DNA of 64,000 nucleotides, taken from Purshia tridentata (lineage: Eukaryota > Streptophyta > Magnoliopsida > Rosales > Rosaceae). The position numbers and the translations under genes are program-made. The DNA is taken from assembly GCA_003254885.1 (NCBI GenBank), contig QANT01000650.1, positions 1-64,000 on the forward strand, in the 5' to 3' direction. Shown here one piece after another: positions 13,401 through 26,500 of this stretch. Under the pieces are notes generated by a model. It saw nothing but the letters and a program-made list of their open reading frames with translations, made no database searches and had not been told where the DNA came from. Every line of letters starts with the position of its first letter. Position 1 is the stretch's first letter.

Positions 13401-16400
13401 ACGCAGAGCCATGGGATCTGAAGCCATGCCAACTCCGAACGGGATCTGACTCTCAGTTTGAGAAGTTATGTGAACCTGCCACAAAGGATAGGAAATTAGA
13501 AAATGTCGTATCAACTATACATTACCATCTATAAAAGTTAGATTTTTGATATCCTCAATATAAAGTCAACATCTAAGCAATTAGCATAATAACTATAGAA
13601 TAAGCAACTACGCCAGTCAAGGGAGCCTTACCTACAACATTGAATACATCATGTCAAGTCATTAAATTGGCTTTTAATAGGAAACTGATAGCATTGTATT
13701 AAATAATAAAAGGTGCTAATAGAAAGAAAGTGAATCACCGATCCACAAAATTAAAAGGTACTTGGTCATAAATATTATCATTATTACCCAACTTATTTTA
13801 GACACAAAATATGTTTATTTTTTCATTTATTGACTATGAAACAGGGTATATATAATAAATAAATTATTAAAGGAGGTATCTAAACAGCACAGAATAAAAG
13901 TCAGCGTAGATTTAAACAATCTACTCTAATACTCTTCATCACATAAAGTTATGACCTAATGGTTTGTCCTATTATAATTTACACATGCAGGTTATGAACA
14001 AGCACTCATACTCATACACCTATTCTGTATTCCTTTTTTTTTTTTTTNNNNNNNNNNNNNNNNNNNNNNNTTTTTTTTTTTTTTAAGAATAATTCTGTAT
14101 ACCATATGAATCCAAGTACTTGTACTTAAATTCATTGAATATGATATACAATTCTTCACAATTGCAGAGACAACAGAAAGCCTTGGTAAAAGTATATTAA
14201 TGTGAGAAATGTTTGTTACTAAGAAGGTATCCATACTGCCCGACTTATGGGTGTTCCACAAAATTATAATTTTATTACCATGCAATATATTACTGTTAAG
14301 CAAAAGCAATAATTCTAAAAATTACAGCGTAATACAGAGGTACATTTTCTTTCTTTGCTGAGATATGAATGCACGTTGACTTACAAATACTTTTGAGGTC
14401 GTTCCAAGAGTTATTATGTCTCCACTTGCAAGCTCCCTTGGGTCACCCCAATGTCTACTTCCAGAATAAGAATTATTGATTGGCTGAGAGTTTAAAAGTG
14501 TTCCATTAAGGCTACCCATGTCTACCAGCTCCCATTTCATTTTCTACAGCCGATGGTCAAGTACGATATAAATATTATGCCACAAACACAAGTATGCAAT
14601 CCCAATAAAGGCAAAGGAGTAGTCATTGATATGCTTACATTCAAATTCCAGTTTATCAATGCATGCTTTCCTGACACCTCCGAATCCTTCAATAATAAAT
14701 CACTAGGAGGAACCCTTCCAAGGGTCAGAGGAAGCCTAGAGGAGCTTGTTGACTGTACAGAATAATGAAGTCCACGGGAAGGACCAGATATGACCTCCAG
14801 GTTGAGGCAGGTTCCTGCACTTCTAAAAGAAGGATATGATGACATGTTTTACACACTCAGCCTATTAAAAACCGATTAGAAGATTAACCACTTCAAGCAT
14901 GTGAAAGAGACAAGAAATTACTTTGATCTAAGATATCCTTGGGCATAGACTCTTGAAATCTATCATTTTCTAAACTCTGTTTATCACTCTTTTGCTCTTC
15001 CACTAACTGGTGGGTCACCAATGGACGCTTAAGTGTCTGACCAAGCACAAGATCTTCTGAAGAGTCAGAAATCACATCTAGGACCAAGCTATCACCTGGA
15101 ACAAGTGAAGAATAAATGTTTGGTTTTTGCTAAGGAGTAAAAACATGTGCAAAATATAACTACTGAGAGAATTCTTAAAAGTGAAATAACAGGATAGAAT
15201 TACTTACCTTGAGTCAAATTGGGAGTTGTGGTGGGAAACCTCTGTTTATAAATAAGTCCTTGTGTTCGGGGTGAGCGAAAAGGCCCTTCATTTTGAAAAC
15301 ACGCTCCCTCTAGATCATAACCCCTTGAAAATTCATTACCCTGGTTTCGGACTGGATCTGCATCATCCGAAACAAGGGGCCTCTCAAGCTCACCAACCTA
15401 AGAAAGGAATCACAACATGCAAACAGCTTAGGGGCCATAAGGCAAACCATTATAAATCATATAAAGGGACAATCTTGGTATTCAGGTATTTGTTGTATCT
15501 GAAATGTAAATGATCTATATAAATTAAAACCAAATTCCCCTATCTCACTTTTATGCAGTGTATCGTACTACATATCAGTTATCAACCAGTATCTGAGCCA
15601 TTAAGAGACCAATTTTTTTGTCTTTAGTGATGGGTACTGGGTTTTTTTTTTAAAATCCACTAAAATAAAGGTTAGACAAAGACAGAAATCAGAAGTCAAT
15701 CTTTGAGTTCACATCTTGAATAGCTGAATGATGCAAAGTGTTTGAATTCGGCAATATAAATTAAAACCAAATTCCCCTATCTCACTTTTGAGCAGTGTAT
15801 CGTACTACATATCAGTTATCAACCAGTATCTGAGCCATTAATAGCTGAATGATGCAAAGTGTTTGAATTCGGCATAGTAATAGATATGTGCGAGTTTACT
15901 CACTGTAATGGCATTTTAATAAAAGATTAGGTCAATAAATAAAATAGTGAGATGGCATTTTGAATGGTCACATACACTTACCCTTTTTACTCTTTGTTAC
16001 AGGTTTTTTGTTTTGTTAATTTTTAGTTTCTTATAAAAAGCTTGTGTGCTAAGGTAGCACCCATTGGCACTCTTTCAATTACATTTGAAAATAAGAAGAA
16101 GAAGAAGAAGAAAACAAAAGAAAAGAAGCATACAATGATAGAATTTTGAACAAGAAAACAGGCAGCCTGCTTTCCTGTGAAATGAAGTAATTGACGAATA
16201 GAGAAGTTCAATAGAGCCACCTCAAACATAAATAAATATCATATATAACATCAACAAATACACAAACCAATAAGTTCTAACAGTAACCAACCCAAGTTCA
16301 AACTCTTGGCCTCAACTTTACATAGATACAGAATATCAAATCCTAAGAAAGTAAAGGCGACAGACGAAAGACAAAACTAAATCAAATTTACGCTTCAAAT

Positions 16401-16881
16401 CCTTGATCACAGTCACATCACCGCAAATGCTAGTCACACATTTCGAGCTAAACTGAGCAAAGTGACACAAAGCTATCAGTCTCACACTGCCTTTGCCAAC
16501 GATAAATTCCCATTAGAAAAAATAAAAACTAAAACTGAAATCCAGTAATCAAACAAGGTCAAACCCGATGTGGCAAATAATTCAAACTTTTCCTATCAAT
16601 TTTCCATGATTTCTCGACAACCAAACAGAGCATTGCATTAGGGTACACATTTAAACGAAAAAGAGGATCTAAAACGAAACCTCTGAGAATTTTCAATAGA
16701 AAATGGAAAAGATAAAGAGAGGGATTGGGAAATAGATAAAAGAGGAGGGCACCTTGATCGTGCGAGAACGAGAAGAGAAGAAGAAGCGCCATGGTTTGCA
16801 GGCGACGAAGATGAGGAGGAGGATCAGAATCAGCATAAGGAGAAGAACACCGACAATGCTCTCTAGCATCGCCATGGTCAT
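10406..16881 (-). CDS. KAPP: kinase-associated protein phosphatase (KAPP, PP2C with FHA domain), 13 exons
   Basis: KAPP is a membrane-anchored type 2C Ser/Thr phosphatase whose FHA domain binds phosphorylated receptor-like kinases and damps their signalling. Coding exons by splice sites and phase: 16753-16881, 15208-15397, 14922-15095, 14639-14814, 14385-14543, 13332-13475, 13182-13243, 12963-13098, 11999-12093, 11649-11764, 11439-11568, 10661-10715, 10406-10561. Phases agree throughout and sum to 1,722 nt, about 573 aa, close to Arabidopsis KAPP (about 580). Exon 1 gives an N-terminal membrane anchor (LLLMLILILLLIFVACKPW). Exons 4-5 give the FHA domain (LGRVPPSDL, SEVSGKHA, DMGSLNGTLLNS). 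Exons 6-13 give PP2C with MEDV, CDGHGG, GDSACV, MTEDHR, ASDGFWDV and TKDNTSV. An N gap of 24 bases lies in the intron between exons 5 and 6. The ATG at 16881 directly precedes the anchor; the upstream ATG at 16954 is in another frame. Confidence 0.93.
14047..14070. other. assembly gap (24 N) within a poly-T tract
   Basis: The N run is flanked on both sides by T homopolymer. It is in a KAPP intron. Any frame drawn across it is not real. Confidence 0.95.
15517..15874. repeat. interleaved duplication inside the KAPP intron 2/1 region
   Basis: A segment of about 88 bp (15517-15605, ending at TGAGCCATTAA) recurs at 15754-15841. A 34-bp segment (15720-15753, TAGCTGAATGATGCAAAGTG and onward) recurs at 15841-15874. 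The order is A, spacer, B, A, B. It lies in the intron between the first two KAPP coding exons, so it does not touch coding sequence. Confidence 0.8.
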
Positions 16882-18407
16882 CGCTCTCTCTCCCTCCAGG
16901 AGATAGAGATTGGCTTTGGGTTTCCGAGAAGGTCGCTTTGAAATGGTCGCACATTTTTTCCTTTTTTTTTTTACTAATTATTTACTTGTTTTTTAATACT
17001 AAATCATTTGGAATATTCAAATTTGTAGTGTTCATATTTTTATTATCATTAAATTCCTTTTTTGAATGTTTAATATTGTTCATTAAATTCTTTTTATTAT
17101 TATGCAAGTAAAAACAATTAAAATAATGCAATAATGTGGTGATATGGTCTTTTTAATGAGCTGAGCACTCAACCTTTTTTTAATTTTTTTTTATCTATTG
17201 TTTTTGTTTGTTGTACTATCCTTGTAATTGTTGTATAATGATTATAAATCAACAATTATACTTATAAATATACATTTATCTATTTGTTATATAAACATGT
17301 GAAAAAAGTATTTTTCTCATGTGGATCTCTTATGCGAAATAAGTGCAAAACAAAAAGAAAGGAGGGACCCACCAATCTATGCAGTAGGGCCTACTGATTT
17401 GGGTGAGAGAGTCCTCTTTCTCTTCGCAAACTCTTTTCTGCAAGAGAGAAAAATCCAACGTAAAAAATTAACACATCAAATAATAGTTATAACATGAACG
17501 ATGGTTATTACAAATCATTACTATGGAATATGTAACAATGTTGTTACTATTCGACAAGGATAATCATTCTAGTACAAAAATAAAAAAAGTAACAAGGACA
17601 AGTTGAGCGTTCACTGGGGGAGTTAAATATTCAACATTGTTTAATCATAATCTTTTTAAAAGCATGTTGATTTAAAAAATTGCAATTATGAGGTGTTAAT
17701 TTAACATTAGAGAGTGCATAATGAATTTATTAATCATTTATTGTCATCCACGGAAAAAACGACCCTAAAAGTACATAGCCACCCACATTTTAATGAATCA
17801 AGCCCTCGTTACAAGCATTGAGTTCTCGGTAACTTACTGAAATTGTTGAACAATATAATTCAATAAAAAGTTTTAACCTACAATCGTATAAAGTATATTT
17901 ATACAAATGACTTATGTTTGTTTGTTACATATATCTTCATTTTCATTCGACAATGGGTGAAGAGAGAGAAATAGATAAAGAAAGAGAAAGAGGAGAGCCG
18001 TTGGTGGTGTGGGGTTCGACTGCTAATGGAAAGGGCGTCAGGAGGCTGAAGACAAAGGGTTAGATAGGGTCTTGAGATTATGGATCTAAATTTTATTTTA
18101 TTTTATATTTTGAGTTTTTTCTTGTATACTAAGGATGAATGTGGGGGCATCAGGTGTGTAAAGAAATTTTTTTTAAAAGTTAACTCAAAATGAGAGTGAT
18201 AATAAATTGAGATTAACTTAGTTGGCAAAGAAATTTGAGGGTGTAGATTGAATCATAGAAGCGCTATTTAAATGGGGCAGGTTGCCCTTGACCAGATAGG
18301 GACCAAACGACAACGTTTCATTCTCATTTTTCATATCTTGTAAAGCCCTAAACTCTCAAAAACCCTTGCAAAGGCGCGGGGAGCAAACGATCACTTAGAA
18401 ACGGAAA
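16882..18407. other. intergenic region between divergent KAPP and SPOUT-methyltransferase genes
   Basis: About 1.5 kb of AT-rich sequence separates two head-to-head starts and presumably holds both promoters. Near 18341 a CCCTAAAC / AAACCCT pair resembles telo-box elements just upstream of the methyltransferase ATG. No coding feature is seen. Confidence 0.5.
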
Positions 18408-21400
18408 ATGGGAAAGCAGAAGAAAAGAGCCGAAGCAGAAGCAGAAGCAGAAAACAAGGTCGACATTGTTAACGGCGACTCCCATAAGCAAAATAAGAAG
18501 AAGAAGATGAAACACCCAAACGACAAAGGCCCGCAGATACCTACTGTCACCGTAGCAGTCCCCGGTTCCATCATCGACAACGCTCAATCTCTTGAACTCG
18601 CCACCCGAGTACTCTCTCTCTCTCTCTCCATTTTCTCACCATACAAACAGATAATTGCTTTTTTAATTTCTGATTTCACTTCCTCTTCAGCTTTCTAATT
18701 TTGTATAAATAAATTCACAGTTGGCTAGTTCGATTGCTCGTGCTGTCACGATCTTCCGAATCGACGAGGTTTCTTCTATCTATACTACTTATTCCGCACT
18801 GTGATTGACAAAAGTTAGAGGATTAGTTGTAGCAATTGATGCGTAAATATGCGTTGTAGTTTGATTTATAACTGATTATTGTGTAAACAGGTGGTTGTGT
18901 TTGACAATAAGAGTGTTAATGAAGTACCAGCAGCTGATTCGGATGAGAACGAAAGCGGTGCTGCTTTTCTTGTACGAATCTTGCGGTACCTCGAGACGCC
19001 GCAGTATTTGCGAAAAGCTCTATTTCCGAAACATAAAAGCTTAAGATTTGTGGTGAGGTTTCCCAATTATGCATTTGTGCTAAGCAATAAGCATATTTGA
19101 TGTTGATTCTGAGTTTAAATTTCTTTTTACAGGGAATGTTGCCTCCGCTTGATGCTCCGCACCATCTGCGTAAACACGAGTGGGCTCCATTTCGAGAAGG
19201 TAAAGTGTAATGAATGGAATTTGAGATTTGTTCTGCTATTGGAAATAATGGCTCTACTGGAATACAAACACTTTGGTGACTGTACTTGCTTGTACTCAAG
19301 ATGACCATGTTCAAGACATTTAACAAGAACCAACATGAGAAAGGAGATAGTTCAGACTTCCAACTGTAATGAAAATTCACTATTTAATTTTGATTGTTGG
19401 GCAAATTTTTTATTTTTTGTGATAAATTTATAGGTGTCACACTAAAGGAAAAATCTCCCAGCCGTGTGGGAACGCTAGTTGACGTGGGTTTGAGTAAGGT
19501 ACTCTCGTATTCTAGTTTTACTATTCTGTACAAGAGTTATTGCTTGATATTTTCTTCCTCTCTTTATCCTTTTTTTTTTTTTTTTTTTTNTTTTTTTCTC
19601 TGAATCCCCAACTTAGCCATTAATTGATTTAGTGATACAATATGCAGAATGTCGTCATTGATCAAGTACTTGATCCTGGAACAAGAGTTACTGTGGCTAT
19701 GGGAGCCAATTGGAATTTGGATGCTGGTAATGATTTTTTTTTCTGAATTCTTTTGTTTTTTCTGATTCCTTTCGTCATTAACAGAGGTTTCTTTTCTTTT
19801 ATTTTTCACTATGAATCTTATGTGGACAATGGCTTTTTTCTCTTGCTTTATCTAGAGATATCACGCCAGGTTGTCTCATCCTCCAAGCCTAGGGAAGAAG
19901 CAGGAACGTATTGGGGTTACAAAGTGCGCTATGCTTCCAATATCAGCTCAGTTATAAAAGAATGTCCGCACGAGGTATTCATACATTGACTCTATGACGT
20001 TTTTCCCTTCTTCCTATTATCAATACATGGTTTCTCACTAACCATTCAGATATGGCCTTTCTTTATCAACTTCTGTTGTTTCAATCACAGGGTGGCTATG
20101 ATCATTTGATTGGGACCTCAGAGCATGGTCAGATTATTAATTCCTCTGATCTCACTATACCTACCTTCAGGTACTCTTCTCTAAATGTACTAACTAGTAA
20201 TAATTTTTTAGTGTATTTTTGTTAGATGCTATGAGTATTTGCTTTTTCTGGGTAGCTGGTCTTTTAGCCACTTAAGGTGATTGTTCTCTGTATGTTGTAA
20301 TTTGCTAGATTTCTACTGTGTTGTGTATTCACCAACTTCATTGCTTAGTTATTGGGCAAGCTCTTGATTTACATGGGATGTAATTTCAGCCTCTTTCAAT
20401 ATGTTAACCTCTGATTTAGATGCAAGTTCTTTTAGAGGATATGCAGAAAATTGGTGGGAGCTGATGATCAAATGTGAAATATCTGTTACTAGAAATCTCC
20501 TTGGTTTTTGATTTCTAGAAATCTCTTGGTTTTTGATTTCTAGAAATAGCTGATGATCAAAATTGGGGATATGTATATCAGATTTCCTTGGTTTTTGATT
20601 TCTAGAAATCTCTTTCTACTATTACTACTTTGAAGTATATCAAGAAATTTTTTAGGCATGAAGCAATGAAATTATATGCATAGAGATGCACTTGTTTATC
20701 CACCAATGCCTGTTATTTGACTGAGTGAAGAATTTGGTAGGCATATATTGATTGCTTTTGGTGGACTTGCTGGGTTGGAAGAGAGCATTGAAGAGGATGG
20801 TAATTTAAAGGTATGGTTCTAGGGCTTTGGTTTGAGACTTTGAATGTTTTTGACTGGGCTGCTGTAAGTCTTTGGTTCATGGCATGTTAGAAAATAATAA
20901 TAAGCCTAATAGTTCTGTAGGAAAAAAATTTCAACTTGTGGCTTCTTTTTCAGATTACTCAAATATTTCAAGTGTAGCTAATAATTACATTCTTTTTTAA
21001 CAGAAATAGAAAACTGAAAAGTAAAAACAACTCTTTTTTTTTTTTTTTTCCCTTGAACAAGGTAGGTTATGTTCAGAAGACTTTACTAGCATACGGTCTC
21101 TACAACAGTGTTACAAATGAGATTCTGATGTGTAGTTCACCAGAAGAAATTATTAAAAGCCATGCTTATACATTTTGCATTATAAAAGTTTATTTTATTT
21201 TAAATTATGATAAATATGTCTTAAAGTAGCTATTGAGTTATAAAAACAAACAACTCCATATTTGAATAACTTAAAATGTGTTAGTTTAAGACTTTGACCC
21301 AAAAATATGGGGTATTGAACTTCTGGACATCTTTATGATTTTGGAAGCATTTGCTTGAGCCACAACTTGTAGTACTTTGTTTCATTGAAAATAAAAATAG

Positions 21401-21689
21401 ATAAAGGAAAATGTATTGAATGCTGTTTTTATTGGCATCTTTTTGAAGGCAAAAAATGTGCGAGAGGTATTTGATTTATATTTGAACACATGCCCGCATC
21501 AGGGGAGTCGAACAATTCGAACAGAGGTACTTCCAGTGTATTCTTTGCCTTTCTATTTATTGATGAAAATTTCTTTTCGAAAAACTTGTCTTACTATTGC
21601 TTAATTTGCATCTCCATGGACAGGAAGCCATTTTTATTTCTCTTCAGTATTTCCAAGAACCAATCAACCGAGCATTGCAGAGAGTTTAG
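18408..21689 (+). CDS. SPOUT-domain RNA methyltransferase (C9orf114/SPOUT1 family), 11 exons
   Basis: The family is a eukaryotic SPOUT (alpha/beta-knotted) SAM-dependent methyltransferase; the human member C9orf114 is reported to act on 28S rRNA and at centromeres. Exons: 18408-18608, 18721-18768, 18891-19052, 19133-19199, 19434-19498, 19648-19726, 19856-19974, 20091-20170, about 20742-20810, 21449-21526, 21624-21689, about 344 codons. The N-terminus is Lys-rich and nuclear/nucleolar in character (KKRAEAEAEAENK, NKKKKMKH). The conserved core starts with ARAVTIFRIDEVVVFDN, then FPKHKSLRFVGMLPPLDAPH and KVRYASNISSVI. The knot region follows with HILIAFG / GLAGLEE, LYLNTCPHQGSRTIRTEEA and FISLQYF. 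These are family hallmarks. Exon 9 was the hardest to place: its length by eye is one base away from keeping phase, so its bounds should be rechecked. The remaining junctions are consistent. Confidence 0.87.
20488..20613. repeat. short triplicated segment in a methyltransferase intron
   Basis: The phrase CTTGGTTTTTGATTTCTAGAAATC recurs three times, twice head to tail and once after a spacer that repeats GCTGATGATCAAA. It is intronic. Confidence 0.8.
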
Positions 21690-23526
21690 CATTAGAGTTA
21701 ACTATTTGCATGCATTTGAGTTTTTCCAAAACTGCGGTCAAGATCATACGGAATCTGAAATCAAGTCATGATTCTCCAGATTCTTGGCTGCCAACACCTT
21801 GATAGACAGGACTGGTTATTTTGCGACAGAAGATTATCCTCACCATTTTTGTTTATTTTTTCCTGGCCGGTTCTCAAGCTTAAGCATTCATCTTGAAGTT
21901 GCATGTTTCAGTGTACAATATGTAGTCTTAGTTTAAGCTGCAAGGCTGGTAATGACTTAGTAACTTACAACCCTTTTCTTTTTGGAAGAAAAATATGTTG
22001 AAAGTGATGTTCTTATCCATGTTAATATTAGGGCCTCAAATATGTAGGTTGAGCGCAGGTGGTGATTTTCTGAACATGGGGTTATTGTTTTCGTGTTGTA
22101 CAATTATTTTTGGGGTTGAAGTGATCACATTATGCCTAACAATTTGCTCAACATTTATTAATGATACCATTGTGCCAATAGAATTTAAAACTTTCAGTTT
22201 GTGCAAGTATTCCGGATGTGACAAACAATGGGAAGCATTGAATTTGGTTATTTCTGACTAGCATTCTCCATCCCATAATCCCTGTTTTTACATTGTATGC
22301 ATGATTTTTCTCACAACTTGTTCGTCTCATAATCACGGGTGGGGATGAATATGCCACCTCTAATCCATAAACGAATTTTTTTTCAGCATCATATCCACTC
22401 ATATCCACCCAATCGCTGGATTGTTCAATTTGGGGATTCGCATATCCGTACTCGTGGGCAATGGAATCTCCATCCCTGAATTTCCCCATTAGTTTAAAAA
22501 ATTTATTTAAATTGTTTTTTAGATAAATTTTACTTTAAAGTCACATAATGTAGCTAAATATAAATAATTCATATTTACTAAAAAGCAAAAGATATTCCAA
22601 AACTAGTTATGAAAATGAAAATAATATAATATATATTATTTATTAATCATATTTATAAAAATAAATTGAAAATATATATATTTAGTTTGGGGTGGGTTCG
22701 AGGATGGGGATTGCCATACCATTCCCGCTTTGTATCCAATCAAATATTTTAGTATCTAAATTTTTTCCCATACTCGCTTTGTTCAATTTGGGTACCTGCG
22801 GGTACCTAAATCTATCCTTTTTTTTTTAAATTCCTAATTTGAATATGTTTTGTGTTGATTATTTATTTGTCACATGCATATGTAACTAAAAAAAATAAAA
22901 ATATTTGTATAAATATCAATTTTATACGATTTTAGGTTAAAACGATCTGTACGATAAAAATTAAAATATGTGGACTGAGTGCTCGGCTCATTATAAAATG
23001 GGCCACCTTGTTTTGTCTAGAGAGTTCTGCATTCAGGGTTTATAAAAATAAAAAAAACCTTTATTATATGAAAAATAATTCCGTGGGTGAAAAATTGCAA
23101 AATTAACTGCCCATAACATAACAGAGTTATCCTAATAAAAGAGTAGCAAAGGGTATTATTGATCTAGCGGTCTCCCATTCTTAGGGGTAATTCCGTCATT
23201 TAGTAAGCAAATAGAGCCGTGTTTGGTTACACGAATATCTTAATTCGGTCCCTATATTTTCATTATAAAAAAAAAAAAAACCTAAAAAAGAAAAAGAGAG
23301 AGACAAAACCCGAACGCCGAAGACAACCCAAGTATAACTGTATAACCCAACCAAACCCTCTTTGTTTTGCCAAAGCGATTATAGACAGGGCGATAAGCAG
23401 AGAGAGATAGACCGCGTATGTGTGTTATTTCTAAAGCACGGCAAAGATTAAAATTTTCTCAATAAATTCAAAAATACCGTTTAAAGCGATCGTTGGGGTG
23501 TTCACTCCCGCCAAGGACCAAGGTCC
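21690..23526. other. 3' flank and intergenic region
   Basis: No gene is seen. The first few hundred bases are probably the 3' UTR of the methyltransferase. A segment at about 22300-22810 has GGGGAT/ATCCCC and GGTACC-type motifs repeated in both orientations and may be a decayed non-autonomous element. I could not define ends. The CHR12-type gene's promoter and 5' UTR fall at the right end. Confidence 0.45.
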
Positions 23527-26500
23527 ATGGCTCAGCTAGACAGCCTCGACCACCTCTACAAGACCAAGACTCTGATCTGTGCCCTCAACCTCGTCTCCCG
23601 CAACCTCCCTCTCCCTCCTGACCTCTTCGACGTCGTTTCGTCCATCTTCGACAGCGCTGAAGACGCCAATCTCGACGGTGATAAGGATTTGGTATGGTTT
23701 CTTTGAACACCCTTTTGTTTTTTCTGAGTTTTGAGTTAAGAGGTTTGGGTTTTGGAGGGAGTTATGGAGTTTTGGGTCGGTTTTGGTTCGTGGGTTCTTG
23801 TCAATCTGGCTTCTTGGTTTGGTTTTGTGTGTAAAATTGGTGGTTTGGGTCGTTTTCGGGTTTGGGATTTCAGTGAAGTTTGAAAGTTTTGGAATTTTAT
23901 AGAAGAAAAGTTCTACCTTTATGTGTTTCCAATTGGATTTATTCACTGGAGGCGTTTTTTAGCAGCTAGTGTTTTATTGTCTGTTATGGTGCAGCTTCAT
24001 CGCTTCAAGAATTTTGACTTTGGTATATGTAATGCAGGATGGAGCTGATACTTCTGCAGGAGAGCATTTATTAACAGACCTTGAAGATGCACTTTTGAAT
24101 CAACGTCAAAATTGCATGTCGAGTGTTGGATTAACAGAATCGAAGGAGAAACGTTATCAAAGCCACATTCAACATAGATTAACCGAACTTGAAGGTCACT
24201 AGATTTTACAATTTTATGAGAACTATTCATCTAGTGTTACGCATTCTTTAGCACATTATGCCATTTATGGACCTTATGAATTATGTTTATTGATCATCTA
24301 ATAACATCTTATTTATGTGTTGTAGAGCAGTTAGATAATGCTGTTAATAGGCTCCTGATGTCTTATGTAGATTAATTTCTGCACATTCAATTAGCTAATC
24401 AGGTGGGGTAAGCAGTGGGGTGCAGTTGGGGTTGTTACTAGGTTCAAACTATGTCAAGTAAAAAAAAAAGAGAACAAGAAGGTTATTCTTTATTTACTGA
24501 TATGGTTGTCTCCTTTTTTCTGGCTCTCACCTAAGTTTTGGAGTAGATGTGGAATTTAAGGATTTGATTATCATGTCTTCTCCAGTGGTGAAGGGTTGAG
24601 GTAGGTAGGTCATAGGTCTGAATGTTTTTTTTCTTGCAAAAAAACTGAAAGTTAAATTGCATAATATGACTAAATTGAACATGATTATTGTTTAAATTTT
24701 GGACCCTGCAGTGAGTATTACTTTGATCTTATGTTTAGTGGTCTAAACTGCTTTTAGAGTTCCATAAGCGTTTTTATATTGTAAAATTTGTTATTGTGGC
24801 CAAGAAGGTTAGTCATTACTTACTCACTAATGATTTTGAATCAGAATTACCTTCAAGTAGAGGGGAGGACCTGCAGACAAAGTGCTTACTTGAACTCTAT
24901 GGACTAAAGGTAAACTTGTGATGGAAATTGCTTTGAAACTTCTCTGTCAAGTGTTAATATGTATGAAGCTCATACTTGTAGAGGCAGAGTGGTAATCTTG
25001 ATCTTAAAATGACTCTTCTTTACTTCATTGAACGGGAAAGATTGCTTTTGAGAAGTAGAATCAATTGTTCCTTCTTTCTAGAAACAAGATAGTATTGCAT
25101 TCTGATTTCTGAGTTTCTAAGAATTGTTTCAGTAAGTCTTTCAAAAAGAATTGTTTGAGTAAGAAACTTTTTCCTTTTTGCCTGTGAAGCATAGAAAAAT
25201 GTGCTTTAAGTAATGAGTCAAAAACTTTACTGTATGTGCTTCAAGTTTCTCATCTCCTATTAAAAGAACAAAAACTTTGTTATATGAAAACTTTGGTGGA
25301 CATTTTATCATTTTCTTAAATTATACAGCAAAGGAGTTCTTATCGTGATTGTTATTGAAAATGTCATGTTTTATTTTTCTGGCACCGATGGATGACATGC
25401 ATATGTCCTTGTCGGCAAGGACTTCTTTTGTAGCAGCTTGCAGAATTGCAAAACAAGGTCCGATCTGATGTGAGTTCAGAATACTCGCTCCGTCTGAACT
25501 GTGCATACCCTGACAGAGAATTGTTTGACTGGGGCATGATGCGATTGCGCCGTCCACTCTATGGTGTTGGAGATGCCTTTGCCATGGAGGCTGATGATCA
25601 GTTCAGGAAGAAACGAGATGCTGAGGTCATATACTAATACATGCCTTACTTGTTTCAACCTCTTCATACTCAGAAGGGGAATAATGACAATCTGGGTTTT
25701 TAGATTAGATTGTATAATTTTACATCATGGAATGAGGTGGCACCATTTGATTGAGTGTAAACATAATAAATCAGTTCCATTTAGACTTTTAGGTCAACTT
25801 TTTTGGTGCTAGAGATGCCAATAGATATCCATGGAATAGTAACTCTTAGGCTTATTGGTGTTCATACAGAGTTAATATGAGTTCACACACAAGACAGATT
25901 AAACAATCTAGATACGTATCAGAAGAATTTCATTTTGTTATTTTTAAAATAGATAATAAGATCCACAGTGGGGATCATGTAATTGAATGTGTTCTGTGGG
26001 TGTATGTGTGTGTGTGCACTCTTGTATCTCCTGCAAGCTGCTGCTGACATAGTAACATACCTGTGCAGAGGCTCTCAAGGTTAGAAGAAGAGGAAAAGAA
26101 CCATGTTGAGACTAGAAAAAGAAAATTTTTTACTGAAATACTTAATGCTGTTCGTGAATACCAATTGCAAATTCAGGCTTCTGGGGGACGTCGAAAACAG
26201 AGGAATACTCATGTCCTGGTATGCTTTCTGTCTCGTTCAATTTTTTACCTTTGATGCCTATTTATAATTTTATATGGGAGATTGAATTCCAAAAAAATAA
26301 AAAAGGGACATTGAAAAATTGTACAGGGTTTAGGGTTTAGGGTTTATGAACTATATTGATTGAAATTTTAACATTAATTGATCTATTCACTAGTGAGGCA
26401 CAAATACCAACTGTTATATTAAAATCTGACAACTGATATTAAAATCCTGATAGAGTATGTTTCTTTTTTGAAAGTATGTTATCTGCTTGATTTTGATTCA

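Noticed and set aside
16559-16954. Alternative longer first exon for KAPP from the ATG at 16954
   Set aside because: It is in a different frame and lacks the membrane anchor; the ATG at 16881 gives the family N-terminus.
20742-20810. Apparent one-base phase mismatch in exon 9 of the SPOUT methyltransferase
   Set aside because: By eye the exon is one base short of keeping frame, but flanking exons and conserved residues on both sides are perfect. I could not exclude my own miscount, so I do not call a frameshift.
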